DNA of 61,772 nt. It comes from Streptomyces albicerus. Its GTDB lineage: Bacteria; Actinomycetota; Actinomycetes; Streptomycetales; Streptomycetaceae. Position 1 is the stretch's first letter. Every line of letters begins with the position of its first letter. The DNA is taken from positions 9,129 through 70,900 of the forward strand of contig NZ_VWMY01000061.1 in the NCBI RefSeq assembly GCF_008905045.1, read 5' to 3'. The notes beneath the pieces were generated by a model. The model had not been told where the DNA came from. It worked only from the letters and a program-made list of their open reading frames with translations, and made no database searches. Below are positions 51,277 to 59,400 of this stretch, in pieces. The translations under genes and the position numbers were made by a program.

Positions 51277-52101
51277 TCAGGCCGCGTCGAAGGTGTAGTG
51301 CGGCGTGTGGTCCAGCAGATCGGCGGGCGTGGAGTCGTTCCACGGCTTCATGCTCTCGTCGCGGTCGACGACGTCCGGGGTGCCCGCCACCGGCAGATAG
51401 CCGGAGTCCGGGTGCCGGCGCTGCCACTCGGCCCACAGCTTGTCTATGAAGGCGTGGTGGAGCCAGAAGACCGGGTCGTTCGGGGAGACACCCGTGGCCA
51501 TCTGACCGCCCACCCACACGTGGACACGGTTGTGGAGGTTGACGCCCCGCCATCCTTCGAGGTGGTTGCGGAAACCGTCGGCCGCGCTGTTCCAAGGCGC
51601 CATGTCGTAGGTGGACAGGGCGAGTACGGACTCGACCTCGGCGGGGGTGGGCAGCCGGCGCCCATTGCCGCCGAGCGAGCGGCGCAGGTACGGGCGCGTG
51701 TCGACGCGTACGGCCAGGGGCCAGTTACCGGTCGACGCGGCGAACGGCCCGTCCGTCACCTGCCCGTCGACGGCGCGGCCCGTGCCGCCGAGGAAGTCCG
51801 GCGCCCACAGGGCGGCGCGCGTGGTGCGGTCGACGCTCCAGTCCCAGTACGGCAGCGCGACGGAGGCGTCCACGGACTGCAGCGCCCGCTCGAACTCGAG
51901 CAGGAATCTGCGGTGCCAGGGAAGGAACGACGGCGAACGGTGGCCGACCCGTTCGCCGTTGTCGATGTCGGTGAGGATGAACGCGTTGTGGGTTGTGACG
52001 AAGGCGTCGTACCGGCCGTCGCGCTTCAGCTCGAGGAGCGTGGCGACGAACCGGCGCTTCTCGTCCGCGGTCAGGTCCGCCTGGTTCTTGCGTACGGTCA
52101 T
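51277..52101 (-). CDS. melC2: Tyrosinase
   Basis: 274 residues, typical for Streptomyces MelC2. CuA histidines are in FVTTHNAFILTDID and GHRSPSFLPWHRRFLLEFE; CuB ligands are in NLHNRVHVWVGGQM and FWLHHAFIDKLWAEWQ. It oxidises tyrosine and DOPA to quinones, leading to melanin. No signal peptide: export is piggy-back on the Tat-exported MelC1 chaperone encoded upstream, 27 bases away. Confidence 0.97.
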   Translation of the reverse strand: MTVRKNQADLTADEKRRFVATLLELKRDGRYDAFVTTHNAFILTDIDNGERVGHRSPSFLPWHRRFLLEFERALQSVDASVALPYWDWSVDRTTRAALWAPDFLGGTGRAVDGQVTDGPFAASTGNWPLAVRVDTRPYLRRSLGGNGRRLPTPAEVESVLALSTYDMAPWNSAADGFRNHLEGWRGVNLHNRVHVWVGGQMATGVSPNDPVFWLHHAFIDKLWAEWQRRHPDSGYLPVAGTPDVVDRDESMKPWNDSTPADLLDHTPHYTFDAA

Positions 52102-52128
52102 TGCGGGTGAACTCCGGGTCTGCGGGGG

Positions 52129-52485
52129 TCAGTTGAACGGGACGAGGGGAGCGCCTTGCAACTCCTCCACGGCGGCACGGGCCGCCGCGCGCGGGCTCGG
52201 CACCGGGTCGTAGTGGCTCACGACGCTGATCCAGGTGCCGTCGGCGTTGCGCATCACGTGCAGCTCGACGTCGTCGACGAACACCGCGTAACCGGTGCCG
52301 TGATGGTGGCCGCCGGTCGGCCGGCCCTGTATCCGGCGGCCCTTGTAGACCTCGTCGAAGGCGGCGGGTCCGTCGCTGTGGGCCGCGGCGGAGGTCGGCG
52401 AGGGGGCGACGAGAGGGAGGGTGCCGGCGGTGACGGCCAGACCGGCCGCGCCCCGCAGGGCGCGGCGGCGAGTGGGATTCGGCAT
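52129..52485 (-). CDS. melC1: Tyrosinase cofactor/copper chaperone
   Basis: 118 residues. Twin-arginine signal (TRRRALRGAAGLAVTAGTLPLVA), then the MelC1 domain: FDEVYKGRRIQGRPTGGHHHGTG, VFVDDVELHVMRNADGTWISVVSHYDP, with the copper-transfer His residues. It forms a complex with MelC2, delivers copper and carries it out via Tat. First gene of the melC operon. Confidence 0.96.
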   Translation of the reverse strand: MPNPTRRRALRGAAGLAVTAGTLPLVAPSPTSAAAHSDGPAAFDEVYKGRRIQGRPTGGHHHGTGYAVFVDDVELHVMRNADGTWISVVSHYDPVPSPRAAARAAVEELQGAPLVPFN

Positions 52486-52792
52486 ACGGAGACGTCCTCA
52501 TGCTCGGTCCGGCGAGCACACGTTGACGCATATGCCGCCGGAAAAGGATCAATTGACGTTTCGTATGCCTATCGGGCTCTTGGGGGAGCGGGGAAGTCGT
52601 AGCCGCCTGGTTGGCCGTCATCCGGACAATTGGTCACATGTCGTACAAGGTTGAACGAGGGTGATCTTGCTGTGCCGGGGTTCGTGGAAGCCCGCAATGC
52701 GGAACTTCGAAGCCCGGCGAGGCTCCCGGCGAGACGATCTTGCGGGTTCCTCCGCATCCCGTGGTGTCGCTCACGCCAGGAAACTGACGTGA
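52486..52792. other. Divergent intergenic region
   Basis: 307 bases between melC1 and the nucleotidyltransferase gene. The part at 52535-52650 is clearly AT-richer than average and must hold the melC promoter. I could not place a confident -35/-10 pair. No gene seen. Confidence 0.5.
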
Positions 52793-53644
52793 ATGCCCAC
52801 CATCGGTCCGCCTACGATCCGTACCGTGACCGACCATCCGCCCCAGACCGGAAAGGTCCTCCACCTGGTGCACGAGGCGCTCGGCGCGGAAGTCGTCGGG
52901 GTGTACCTTCACGGCTCCGCCGTCCTCGGCGGCCTGCGGCCGAGCAGCGATCTCGACGTGCTCGTCGTCGCACGGCGACGCACGACGGGCCAGGAGCGAC
53001 GAGCTCTGGTCCACGGGTTGCTCGGGGTTTCCGGCGACCGCGCCCGGAACGGAGGGCCGGTCCGCCCCGTCGAACTGACCGTCGTCGCCCAGGGCGACGT
53101 CCGCCCCTGGCGGTACCCGCCGCGCTGCGAGTTCCTCTACGGCGAGTGGCTGCGCGACGAGTTCGAGCGGGGAGGGACGCCTGCCCCGGCGCTCATGCCC
53201 GATCTCGCACCACTGATCACGATGGCGCTCCTCGGCAACGCCCCGCTGTACGGTCCGCCGCCCGCGGAAGTCCTCGATCCCGTGCCGCACGAGGACCTCC
53301 GGCGCGCGATCGTCGCCGGGGTCCCGGACCTGCTGGCCGACCTCGAATCGGACACCCGCAACGTCCTGCTGACCCTCGCCCGTATCTGGACGACCCTCGC
53401 GACCGGGGTCATCACCTCCAAGGACGCGGCGGCCGCCTGGGTGCTCGGCCGTCTCCCGGACCGGCACCGGTCCGTACTGGCCGAGGCGCGGTCCCTCTAT
53501 CTGGGGGATGCCGCGAACCTCGCACATCCCTCGGGGCCCGGAGATCTTGGAAACGAGTCATGGGACGGCTCGATGCCGGAGGTCCGCGAACACGTCGACC
53601 ATGTTGTCCGCGCGATCGATCAGCTAGCTGCCCGGGGCGGGTAG
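52793..53644 (+). CDS. Aminoglycoside nucleotidyltransferase, ANT(9)/AadA-like
   Basis: 283 residues. Nucleotidyltransferase signature GVYLHGSAVLGGLRPSSDLDVLVV (Gly-Ser then Asp-x-Asp), adenylyl-transfer helper VELTVV, and the C-terminal DUF4111 helical domain (DTRNVLLTLARIWTTLATGVITSKDAAAAWVLGRLP). These enzymes adenylylate spectinomycin or streptomycin, but chromosomal Streptomyces relatives are often uncharacterised. Start ATG 52793; GTG 52826 is equally plausible because family sequence begins after it. Confidence 0.87.
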   Translation: MPTIGPPTIRTVTDHPPQTGKVLHLVHEALGAEVVGVYLHGSAVLGGLRPSSDLDVLVVARRRTTGQERRALVHGLLGVSGDRARNGGPVRPVELTVVAQGDVRPWRYPPRCEFLYGEWLRDEFERGGTPAPALMPDLAPLITMALLGNAPLYGPPPAEVLDPVPHEDLRRAIVAGVPDLLADLESDTRNVLLTLARIWTTLATGVITSKDAAAAWVLGRLPDRHRSVLAEARSLYLGDAANLAHPSGPGDLGNESWDGSMPEVREHVDHVVRAIDQLAARGG

Positions 53645-54201
53645 TTGGAACCGGATCGTCCAGAAAGCGCACCGGTCCGAGCACCGGCCTGCTCCGGACG
53701 ATCGTGCGCCGTCGCAACTAATGTGACGAAAGAGGGCCACAGCGGCCCTACGTCGGGATACGCTGCCCGGCGCACCCCACGTTCGAGGCCGCGCACGTGG
53801 GGGCCGGTGACCCCGGTCTCATCGTGTGCGGGTTCAACGGAGCCCCAACGCGAGAGACATACCGTCCGGTCTGACGCTCCATCCCTCACCGCGACCCGGT
53901 GAGACCAGCCGATCCCGGAAGGCTCCGTGTGTCCGGGCCCCGGTCAACCTTGGCGTCCGGCACCGGTTGCGTACGCGCAGTGCGAGCCTTCCGGTACGGC
54001 GTCTCGAATCCTGTCACGGCAGCCTCGGCATCACCTCGGCGCCGATCAGTACGCACAACGGACTCCGCCCCCGGAACCGTGCGCTGCGGACGTCTCCATC
54101 ACGGCCTGCCGGTCCGGCCGGGTGCGGACGACGGCCGTCGGCTGCCCGGCGCACAGGTGGCCGCCGAGTTCCACCGACTGCCTGTCACCCAGTGAGGAAC
54201 G
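53645..54201. other. Intergenic region before sugar-binding gene
   Basis: 557 bases with no convincing gene. Short open frames lack Streptomyces codon bias and ribosome binding sites. It should contain the promoter of the binding-protein gene, which starts at 54202 with GAGGAAC; I cannot place it with confidence. Confidence 0.5.
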
Positions 54202-55299
54202 ATGAGCATGCGCGCCCGCGCCACCGTAGTTGCGGCCATATCCACGGTCCTGTCCCTCTCACTCACCGCATGTGGTGAGGACTCCGACGCCGGCAGCGGC
54301 GGCGAGGCCGCGTCCGTCGGCATCGCCATGCCCACCAAGACGTCGCAGCGGTGGATCGACGACGGTCGCAACATGGTCAGCGAGCTCAAGGGGTTCGGCT
54401 ACACCACCACCCTGAAGTACGCCGACAACGATCCGGATGCCCAGGTCGCGCAGGTGGAAGCCATGATCGACGACGGTGTGGACGCCCTGGTCATCGCGTC
54501 GATCGACGGGCGCGCGTTCAAGGACGTTCTGCGCAAGGCCGGGGACGCCCACATTCCCGTGATCTCGTACGACCGGCTGATCCTGGGCACCCCGGACGTC
54601 GACTACTACGCCACCTTCGACAACGTGAAGGTCGGCTCGCAGCAGGCCGACTACCTCGTGGAGGGGCTGGGGCTCGTCAACGGCAGCCGCAAGGGCCCGT
54701 TCACCGTCGAGCTCTTCGCGGGTTCCCCCGACGACAACAACACACGCTTCTTCTACGAGGCCGCCATGGAGGTCCTGGAACCGTACATCCAGAACGGCGA
54801 CCTGATCGTCAGATCAGGGGAGACCGAGCTCGACGAGATCACCACCCTGCGCTGGGACGGCCCCACGGCCGAGAAGCGCATGAACAAGCTGCTCGACTCG
54901 GACTACACCGAGGAGAACATCGACGCGGTCCTCTCGCCGTACGACGGAATGTCCATCGGCATCATCAATGCGCTGAAGAAGCACGGCTACGGTACTGAGG
55001 GCAAGCCGCTGCCCATCGTCACGGGACAGGACGCCGAGGTGCCCTCGATCAAGTCGATCATCGCCGGTGAGCAGTCCCAGACCGTCTACAAGGACACCCG
55101 TGAGCTGGCGCTGGTCACCGCGTACATGGTCAACTCCGTGGTCCACGACAAGAAGCCGGTGCTCAACGACAGGGCTACGTACGACAACGGCGAGAAGGTC
55201 GTCCCCGCGTACCTCCTCGACCCGGTCAGCGTCGACAAGGGCAACTACGAGTCGGTGCTCATCGACTCGGGCTACATCAAGAAGAGTGACCTGAAGTAG
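54202..55299 (+). CDS. ChvE/xylose-type sugar-binding lipoprotein, orphan
   Basis: 365 residues. Lipobox LSLTAC, then a periplasmic-binding-protein type I fold with VGIAMPTKTSQRWIDDGRNM, DALVIASIDGRAF, PVISYDRLILGTPDVDYYATFDN, and VTGQDAEVPSIKSIIAGEQSQTVYKDTRE, as in ChvE and XylF. Such proteins serve RbsA/RbsC-type importers or sensor kinases. No ATPase or permease is adjacent, and the gene is closed by a strong terminator, so it must work with components encoded elsewhere. Confidence 0.9.
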   Translation: MSMRARATVVAAISTVLSLSLTACGEDSDAGSGGEAASVGIAMPTKTSQRWIDDGRNMVSELKGFGYTTTLKYADNDPDAQVAQVEAMIDDGVDALVIASIDGRAFKDVLRKAGDAHIPVISYDRLILGTPDVDYYATFDNVKVGSQQADYLVEGLGLVNGSRKGPFTVELFAGSPDDNNTRFFYEAAMEVLEPYIQNGDLIVRSGETELDEITTLRWDGPTAEKRMNKLLDSDYTEENIDAVLSPYDGMSIGIINALKKHGYGTEGKPLPIVTGQDAEVPSIKSIIAGEQSQTVYKDTRELALVTAYMVNSVVHDKKPVLNDRATYDNGEKVVPAYLLDPVSVDKGNYESVLIDSGYIKKSDLK

Positions 55300-55304
55300 G
55301 CCGT

Positions 55305-55350
55305 GAACGCGTGCGGGGCGGGAAGAAACCTTCCCGCCCCGCACGCGTTC
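55305..55350. terminator. Perfect 21-bp stem bidirectional terminator
   Basis: Perfect inverted repeat, arms 55305-55325 and 55330-55350 with a four-base AAAC loop. It begins six bases after the sugar-binding gene stop and ends 24 bases before the convergent gene's stop. The strongest terminator in the window. Confidence 0.95.
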
Positions 55351-55373
55351 GTGTGGACCGCTGTCGGCCGACG

Positions 55374-56039
55374 TCAGTTGACGAAGACCGCCGGGCTGCC
55401 GTCCTGGGTCGTGTCCACGACCGGGGCGTACTTGGCCGTGAAGTAGCCGTTGCTGAAGCACAGCGACGAACCGGAGAACTTCGTGAACTGCTGGTTGGTG
55501 AACGCGATGCTGTTGTCGGCGTTGTCGGCCGTGCCGGACAGACTGGGCGCCCGGTAGACACAGTTGATGCTGCCGAGGAGCGTGCGCAGTACGACGGTCG
55601 TCTGGATGGACGAGCCGTCGGCCGGGGTGATGGTGACCGTACCGTCGGAGGTCACGGCCGTGGTGTAGGGCAGGTTGTCGACGGTGATGCGGGTGACACC
55701 GAGTACGCCGACGACGTTGCTGGTGCAACTGGCGCTGTCGAAGGTGTGGTTGGTGACGGATTCGGTGGCCGTGCCGGGCGCGGCCGGGTTGTCGATGACC
55801 TCGGCGACGAAGGTCGACGACGTGCAGGAGATGCCGCTCGTTCCGGTGCTGCTGGAGTAGAGCGTGGCGCTGGTGCCGCCGGCCAGCGAGGCGCTGAGCA
55901 CGTCACCGGGCGCGACGGCGGTTCCGCCGGCGCCGCCGGTGGTCAGGACCGTACCGTCGGCCGCGGAGGCCGGGCCGGCCGCAGAGAGGGCGAGAGCCGT
56001 GACGGCCGCGCCCAGGGCAAGGGAAGTCCGAGTACGCAT
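55374..56039 (-). CDS. Secreted Thr/Ser-rich protein of unknown function
   Basis: 221 residues. Sec signal peptide (TSLALGAAVTALALSAAG, cleavage ASA-AD). The mature protein is beta-rich and low in charge, with four Cys (GISCTSST, SASCTSNV, SINCVYRAP, SSLCFSNG) that could pair as two disulfides. The pattern of repeated Val/Thr strands suggests an extracellular beta-sandwich. I recognise no enzymatic motif. The family is common in streptomycetes. Confidence 0.75.
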   Translation of the reverse strand: MRTRTSLALGAAVTALALSAAGPASAADGTVLTTGGAGGTAVAPGDVLSASLAGGTSATLYSSSTGTSGISCTSSTFVAEVIDNPAAPGTATESVTNHTFDSASCTSNVVGVLGVTRITVDNLPYTTAVTSDGTVTITPADGSSIQTTVVLRTLLGSINCVYRAPSLSGTADNADNSIAFTNQQFTKFSGSSLCFSNGYFTAKYAPVVDTTQDGSPAVFVN

Positions 56040-56417
56040 GCGGGTGCCTCATTCCGAGAGTGGGGGTGCGAGGGGAAGGGCCGCCGCCGGCCCGTCGCGC
56101 CTTCTCCGTACGCGACGGGCCGACGGTGACTGCCGGGAGATTGGCCGGAGGCGTCGAGGGACGGCCTCCGGCACGGGACCGGCGGTAGGGCGACCGGGCG
56201 CGGCCCCGGAGGGGGAGGAAGCGACCGTGCCGGTGCCATGGAGGAGCGGATGCGGTTCGCACGTGCGGTCGGCCGGCCGGGTGACGGGTCTGACGACCAC
56301 ATGACCGGCCTGCCGACCGTGTGACGGGACGGAGCCCGGGAGTCGACGTGCGCCGCGGGACGGATCCGGCGCCACGGATCCGTGCGTAACCAGGGAGAGT
56401 TGTAAACCTGAGGGGTG

Positions 56418-56454
56418 TTCAACGTCAAGGTGTGGAAAGGAAGTTGACGTTGAA
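56418..56454. promoter_or_regulatory. 11-bp inverted repeat (TTCAACGTCAA)
   Basis: TTCAACGTCAA at 56418-56428 and its exact reverse complement TTGACGTTGAA at 56444-56454, with a 15-base spacer. Either an operator with two half-sites spaced 26 bases centre to centre, or the stem of a structured RNA. Confidence 0.6.
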
Positions 56455-56624
56455 TCAGGGGCCGGGGTGGACTGCCCGCGCTTCGCGCGGCCCGTGTCCC
56501 AGGCTGCGGGCAAGGGATCTCCGTCGCTGCACGGGAGGGCCCTTTACGGCCGTACGGAGTGGGCCCCCCGAAGAGCCCCTCCACGGGTCGGTCACATCTC
56601 CAACTCTCTTTTTCCACAAGGTGC

Positions 56625-56654
56625 TTGACCCTCGTTGTTTACCGGGGGTAACTT
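56625..56654 (+). promoter_or_regulatory. Promoter of DUF6230-DUF6114 operon
   Basis: TTGACC (56625-56630), 18-base spacer, TAACTT (56649-56654). Within the spacer, GTTTACC and GGGTAAC form an inverted repeat that overlaps the -10, a candidate repressor or sigma-factor-specific element. Transcription would give a 5' leader of about 140 bases. Confidence 0.6.
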
Positions 56655-56798
56655 CCGTCGCGGCTACTGCTGCGTAACGAGAAAGCCCTTGCACTCGCCG
56701 GGAGGTGTGGGGGAGGTGTGCGCCGCATTCGCTGTCCGCGCCAGGACAACGTGCCGCTGAAGCCCTACCCGCACTGACCATGCCCCCTGGGAGCAGAA

Positions 56799-57491
56799 AT
56801 GGCCTCGTCCTCGGACGCCACCTCGTCCGCCGGTTCCACCCCCGACCCCTCCGAGCCGTCGGAAAGCGGTTCCACGCCTGAAACCTCCGAAGTCCCCGAG
56901 AGACGTGGGCGGGTCCGTCTGCGCCGCGCCGCGGTGATGGCGGTTCCTGCCACCGCGCTCGCCGCGGGCCTCATGATCCTCACCGCCCAGGGGGCCCTGG
57001 GCGTGCAGTTCGCGATCTCCGGAATGCCGTTCACGGTCACCGCGACGGAACTCAACGGTGAGGGCTTCGCACAGTTCGGCGGCCTTGACCACATGGCCGA
57101 GGGCAGCCCCAACGAGGGTGACACCGGAGGCCAGGTCCTGGTGGTGGTCTCCGCGATCAAGAAGGCGACCCTCACCAAGCTCTGTCAGAGCGTCGACCTC
57201 GGCGGCACGAACCTGCTCATCAGGGCCGGGGAGGGGAAGGAGAAGGTGTCCGCGGTCAACCTCACCACCGACTCCACCGAGCTGTCGGGCGACGCGGCCT
57301 TCGACAACATCGAGATCGGCAACGACGCCAGCACGCTCGACAAGTCCCATGCGCAGGGCCCGAAGGGCGTCTTCAGCCAGCAGGCCGACACCGTCCACAT
57401 CGCCAACCTGCGGCAGACGAACTACGCCACCACGGCGGCGGTGTTCAAGCTTCCCGGTCTGAAGCTGAGCTTCAGCGACAAGGGCTGCTGA
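56799..57491 (+). CDS. DUF6230 family membrane-anchored protein
   Basis: 230 residues. A cytoplasmic Ser/Thr/Glu-rich tail (about 45 residues) and one transmembrane helix (AAVMAVPATALAAGLMILTA) are followed by an extracellular domain with ALGVQFAISGMPFTVTATELNGEGFAQFGG, then a Cys pair (KLCQSVD, KGC at the end). This is the DUF6230 family, almost always followed by DUF6114 in Streptomyces. Function unknown; spore-surface association has been suggested for relatives. GGGAG precedes the ATG. Confidence 0.87.
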   Translation: MASSSDATSSAGSTPDPSEPSESGSTPETSEVPERRGRVRLRRAAVMAVPATALAAGLMILTAQGALGVQFAISGMPFTVTATELNGEGFAQFGGLDHMAEGSPNEGDTGGQVLVVVSAIKKATLTKLCQSVDLGGTNLLIRAGEGKEKVSAVNLTTDSTELSGDAAFDNIEIGNDASTLDKSHAQGPKGVFSQQADTVHIANLRQTNYATTAAVFKLPGLKLSFSDKGC

Positions 57492-57889
57492 TGGTCGCCT
57501 TCCGGCGATGGCGCGCGGCGCGTCCGTTCTGGGGCGGGCTGCTGCTCGCCCTGGGCGGGGCGGAGATCCTCCTCACGGAGAAGGCGTCGCTGAAGGTCGT
57601 CATGCACATCGGTATGCAGGGCCTGGCCGGCTATCTCCTGCCGGCCGTGATGCTGATCTGCGGACTGCTGATCCTCTTCAACCCCGCCCAACGCCTCTTC
57701 TACTCGATCTGCGGCGTCCTGCTCTCCCTGGGCACCTGGCTCACCTCGAACCTGGGCGGATTCCTCGTCGGACTCCTCCTCGGCGTCGTCGGCAGCTGCC
57801 TCACCTTCGGCTGGCTGCCGGACCAGGAACCGCGGCAGAGCCGTCTGCGGTGGCGTCGCGGTCGGCAGACGTCGGCTCAGCATCCGTAG
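57491..57889 (+). CDS. DUF6114 membrane protein
   Basis: 132 residues, four predicted transmembrane helices (PFWGGLLLALGGAEILL; GLAGYLLPAVMLICGLLILF; FYSICGVLLSLGTWL; GFLVGLLLGVVGSCLTFGWLP). It overlaps the DUF6230 gene as TGATG, so the two are made together and probably form a complex. Confidence 0.88.
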   Translation: MVAFRRWRAARPFWGGLLLALGGAEILLTEKASLKVVMHIGMQGLAGYLLPAVMLICGLLILFNPAQRLFYSICGVLLSLGTWLTSNLGGFLVGLLLGVVGSCLTFGWLPDQEPRQSRLRWRRGRQTSAQHP

Positions 57890-58178
57890 CGGGCGAGAAG
57901 CCGTGTCGGACCCGGTGATCTGTGACGTTCCGTAACGGACGGGCTTGTAGGGTGCCGGAGCTCGGAGCGTCAGGACGCGCCGACCGCCGTGGAGCGATAG
58001 ACGGGAAGGGCGACGGACCGGGTCCGCCAAGTGACCACAGGCGGCGAGGGAGCCGCTGGTGACCGCCCCATCCAGGTTGCCGGCCCTCCAGACTCATGGT
58101 GGTCAGGACTCGTGACCTCCGCACAGCAATTCGCCGCGATCGCCGGCCACACCCCACCTGTGCGGCACGACCAGTAGC

Positions 58179-58210
58179 CCCAGGGAGTTGTTTATCGACA
58201 GCTCCCTGGG
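58179..58210. terminator. Hairpin downstream of DUF6114
   Basis: CCCAGGGAGTTGT (58179-58191) pairs with ACAGCTCCCTGGG (58198-58210), with one G-T mismatch position and a six-base loop. Confidence 0.6.
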
Positions 58211-58264
58211 CCGGGATCAACGGCGGGACACCACCGACGCACCCCTCGACAGCGCCGCCACCCC

Positions 58265-58360
58265 ACCCAGGGCGCGGGGCTGTATCAATGTGCGGCTCCT
58301 CCACCGCTCTCGGCTTCGCTCGAGCGGGGACCCCCATCGTGGGCGCGACCAGCCACATAC
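58265..58360. repeat. Copy of dispersed Streptomyces element
   Basis: GGGCGCGGGGCTGTATCAAT, then CTCTCGGCTTCGCTCGAGCG and GGGCGCGACCAGCCAC. This is the same class of dispersed GC-rich sequence as at 17182-17248, seen scattered between genes in streptomycetes. Confidence 0.55.
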
Positions 58361-58456
58361 AACCCGCATCCGACAATGAACCCATCATCATCGGGAGGGG
58401 TCCCCGTAGGGACGGCCTACCGTGCTCGTCGACGTCGACGTCGACGACGGAGGTGG

Positions 58457-58600
58457 GTGACGGTGAGCTTCTCGGAGGCGGTCAAGCGCGGCCTGACGCA
58501 GACCTGCTCCTCGGAGGGCCGGGCCTTCCGAGCCGAGTACTGGTGGTTCAGCCTCTTCAGCATCATCCGCCGGCCACGAAGGGGGATTGGTGCGAAGTGA
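58457..58600 (+). pseudogene. Truncated DUF805 gene
   Basis: VTVSFSEAVKRGLTQTC, then SSEGRAFRAEYWWFSLF, is the conserved start of DUF805 membrane proteins. The frame breaks off at IIRRPRRG before any complete helix, stopping at 58600. The normal length is over 100 residues. GTG 58457 or 58463 would be the start. The missing 3' part is replaced by the next gene's leader, so this is a remnant. Confidence 0.65.
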
Positions 58601-58610
58601 GGGGATGGAC

Positions 58611-59108
58611 ATGCCTGCACGAGTGAAGCGCGTCGCGGCGATGGTGGTCGTGGGCGTACTGGCCGTCGGCGGTTGTTCGTCGGACAAGGACACGGACACA
58701 TCCGAGGCCAAGCCGTCACCCAGCGCCTCCAAGCCCTCCAAGCCCTCCAAGCCCTCCAAGGCCTCGAAGCCCTCCAAGTCCGCTGAGCCCGGGTCCCCGA
58801 GCCCGTCCCCGAGCCGCCCGCTGCCCAAGGCCAAGGACGGCAAGGACACCGGAGCCTGCAAGGACGGGAACTGCGAAATCCTTGTCACCGAGCCGGTGGA
58901 CGTCGTGATCGGCGACGGGTATCTGCACGTGAGCGTGGAGGTATCCACAGTCACCCTCATGCGCTTCGATTCCTCGGATTTCCTGGGCTTTGTGAGCTTC
59001 GGCGACGGCGGGGAAGCCACGTTCTCCACAGCGGGCGGCAAGGAGACCACCGTCGACGCCACCGCGGTCGACAAGGATGGCGCCGTACTGAAGTTCAGTA
59101 CGAAGTAG
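58611..59108 (+). CDS. Lipoprotein with Lys-Pro-Ser repeats, AC-x-DG-x-C domain
   Basis: 165 residues. Lipobox LAVGGC, a spacer with five KPS-type repeats (KPSKPSKPSKASKPSK), then a small domain beginning TGACKDGNCEILVTEPVDVVIGD that continues as a beta-rich fold. GAGGGG is at proper distance for ATG 58611; ATG 58605 and upstream GTG are poorer. Its last domain resembles that of the next gene. Function unknown. Confidence 0.75.
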   Translation: MPARVKRVAAMVVVGVLAVGGCSSDKDTDTSEAKPSPSASKPSKPSKPSKASKPSKSAEPGSPSPSPSRPLPKAKDGKDTGACKDGNCEILVTEPVDVVIGDGYLHVSVEVSTVTLMRFDSSDFLGFVSFGDGGEATFSTAGGKETTVDATAVDKDGAVLKFSTK

Positions 59109-59400
59109 CTCCGCAGGGGGGAGAAGGAGGCTGAAGTTTCCCTTGGACGGGACACCAAGAGTTTCTCGTTCACTCCCCGCGCGGACAGGGTCAGGGCCAG
59201 GGGGAACCTCACCTCAGCTCCTGCGCCATGACCGGGACGGGCGGAGGGGAACGCGGAGGTGCATCCCGATCTCCCACAGCTCCGTGTCCAGGTTCTGAGC
59301 CGATCCAGCCGACGCTGCGATCACGGCTGCGGAATGTCTTTGCATCGGAGTGACGGGCGCGGGGGACCCCTCCCGGGGACCGGTGCGTAGAAACGGTCCC

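Larger units (their letters stand above)
56040..56798. other. Large intergenic region with dyad and promoter
   Basis: 759 bases between divergent genes, no convincing gene. It holds a perfect 11-base inverted repeat at 56418-56454 and a promoter at 56625 for the DUF6230 gene, both listed separately. The 56040-56400 part is GC-rich with nothing recognisable. Confidence 0.6.

Noticed and set aside
58428..58445. GTCGAC repeated three times
   Set aside because: Only 18 bases, in a short Asp/Val-like codon run before the DUF805 remnant; likely chance slippage, no sign of CRISPR or iteron.
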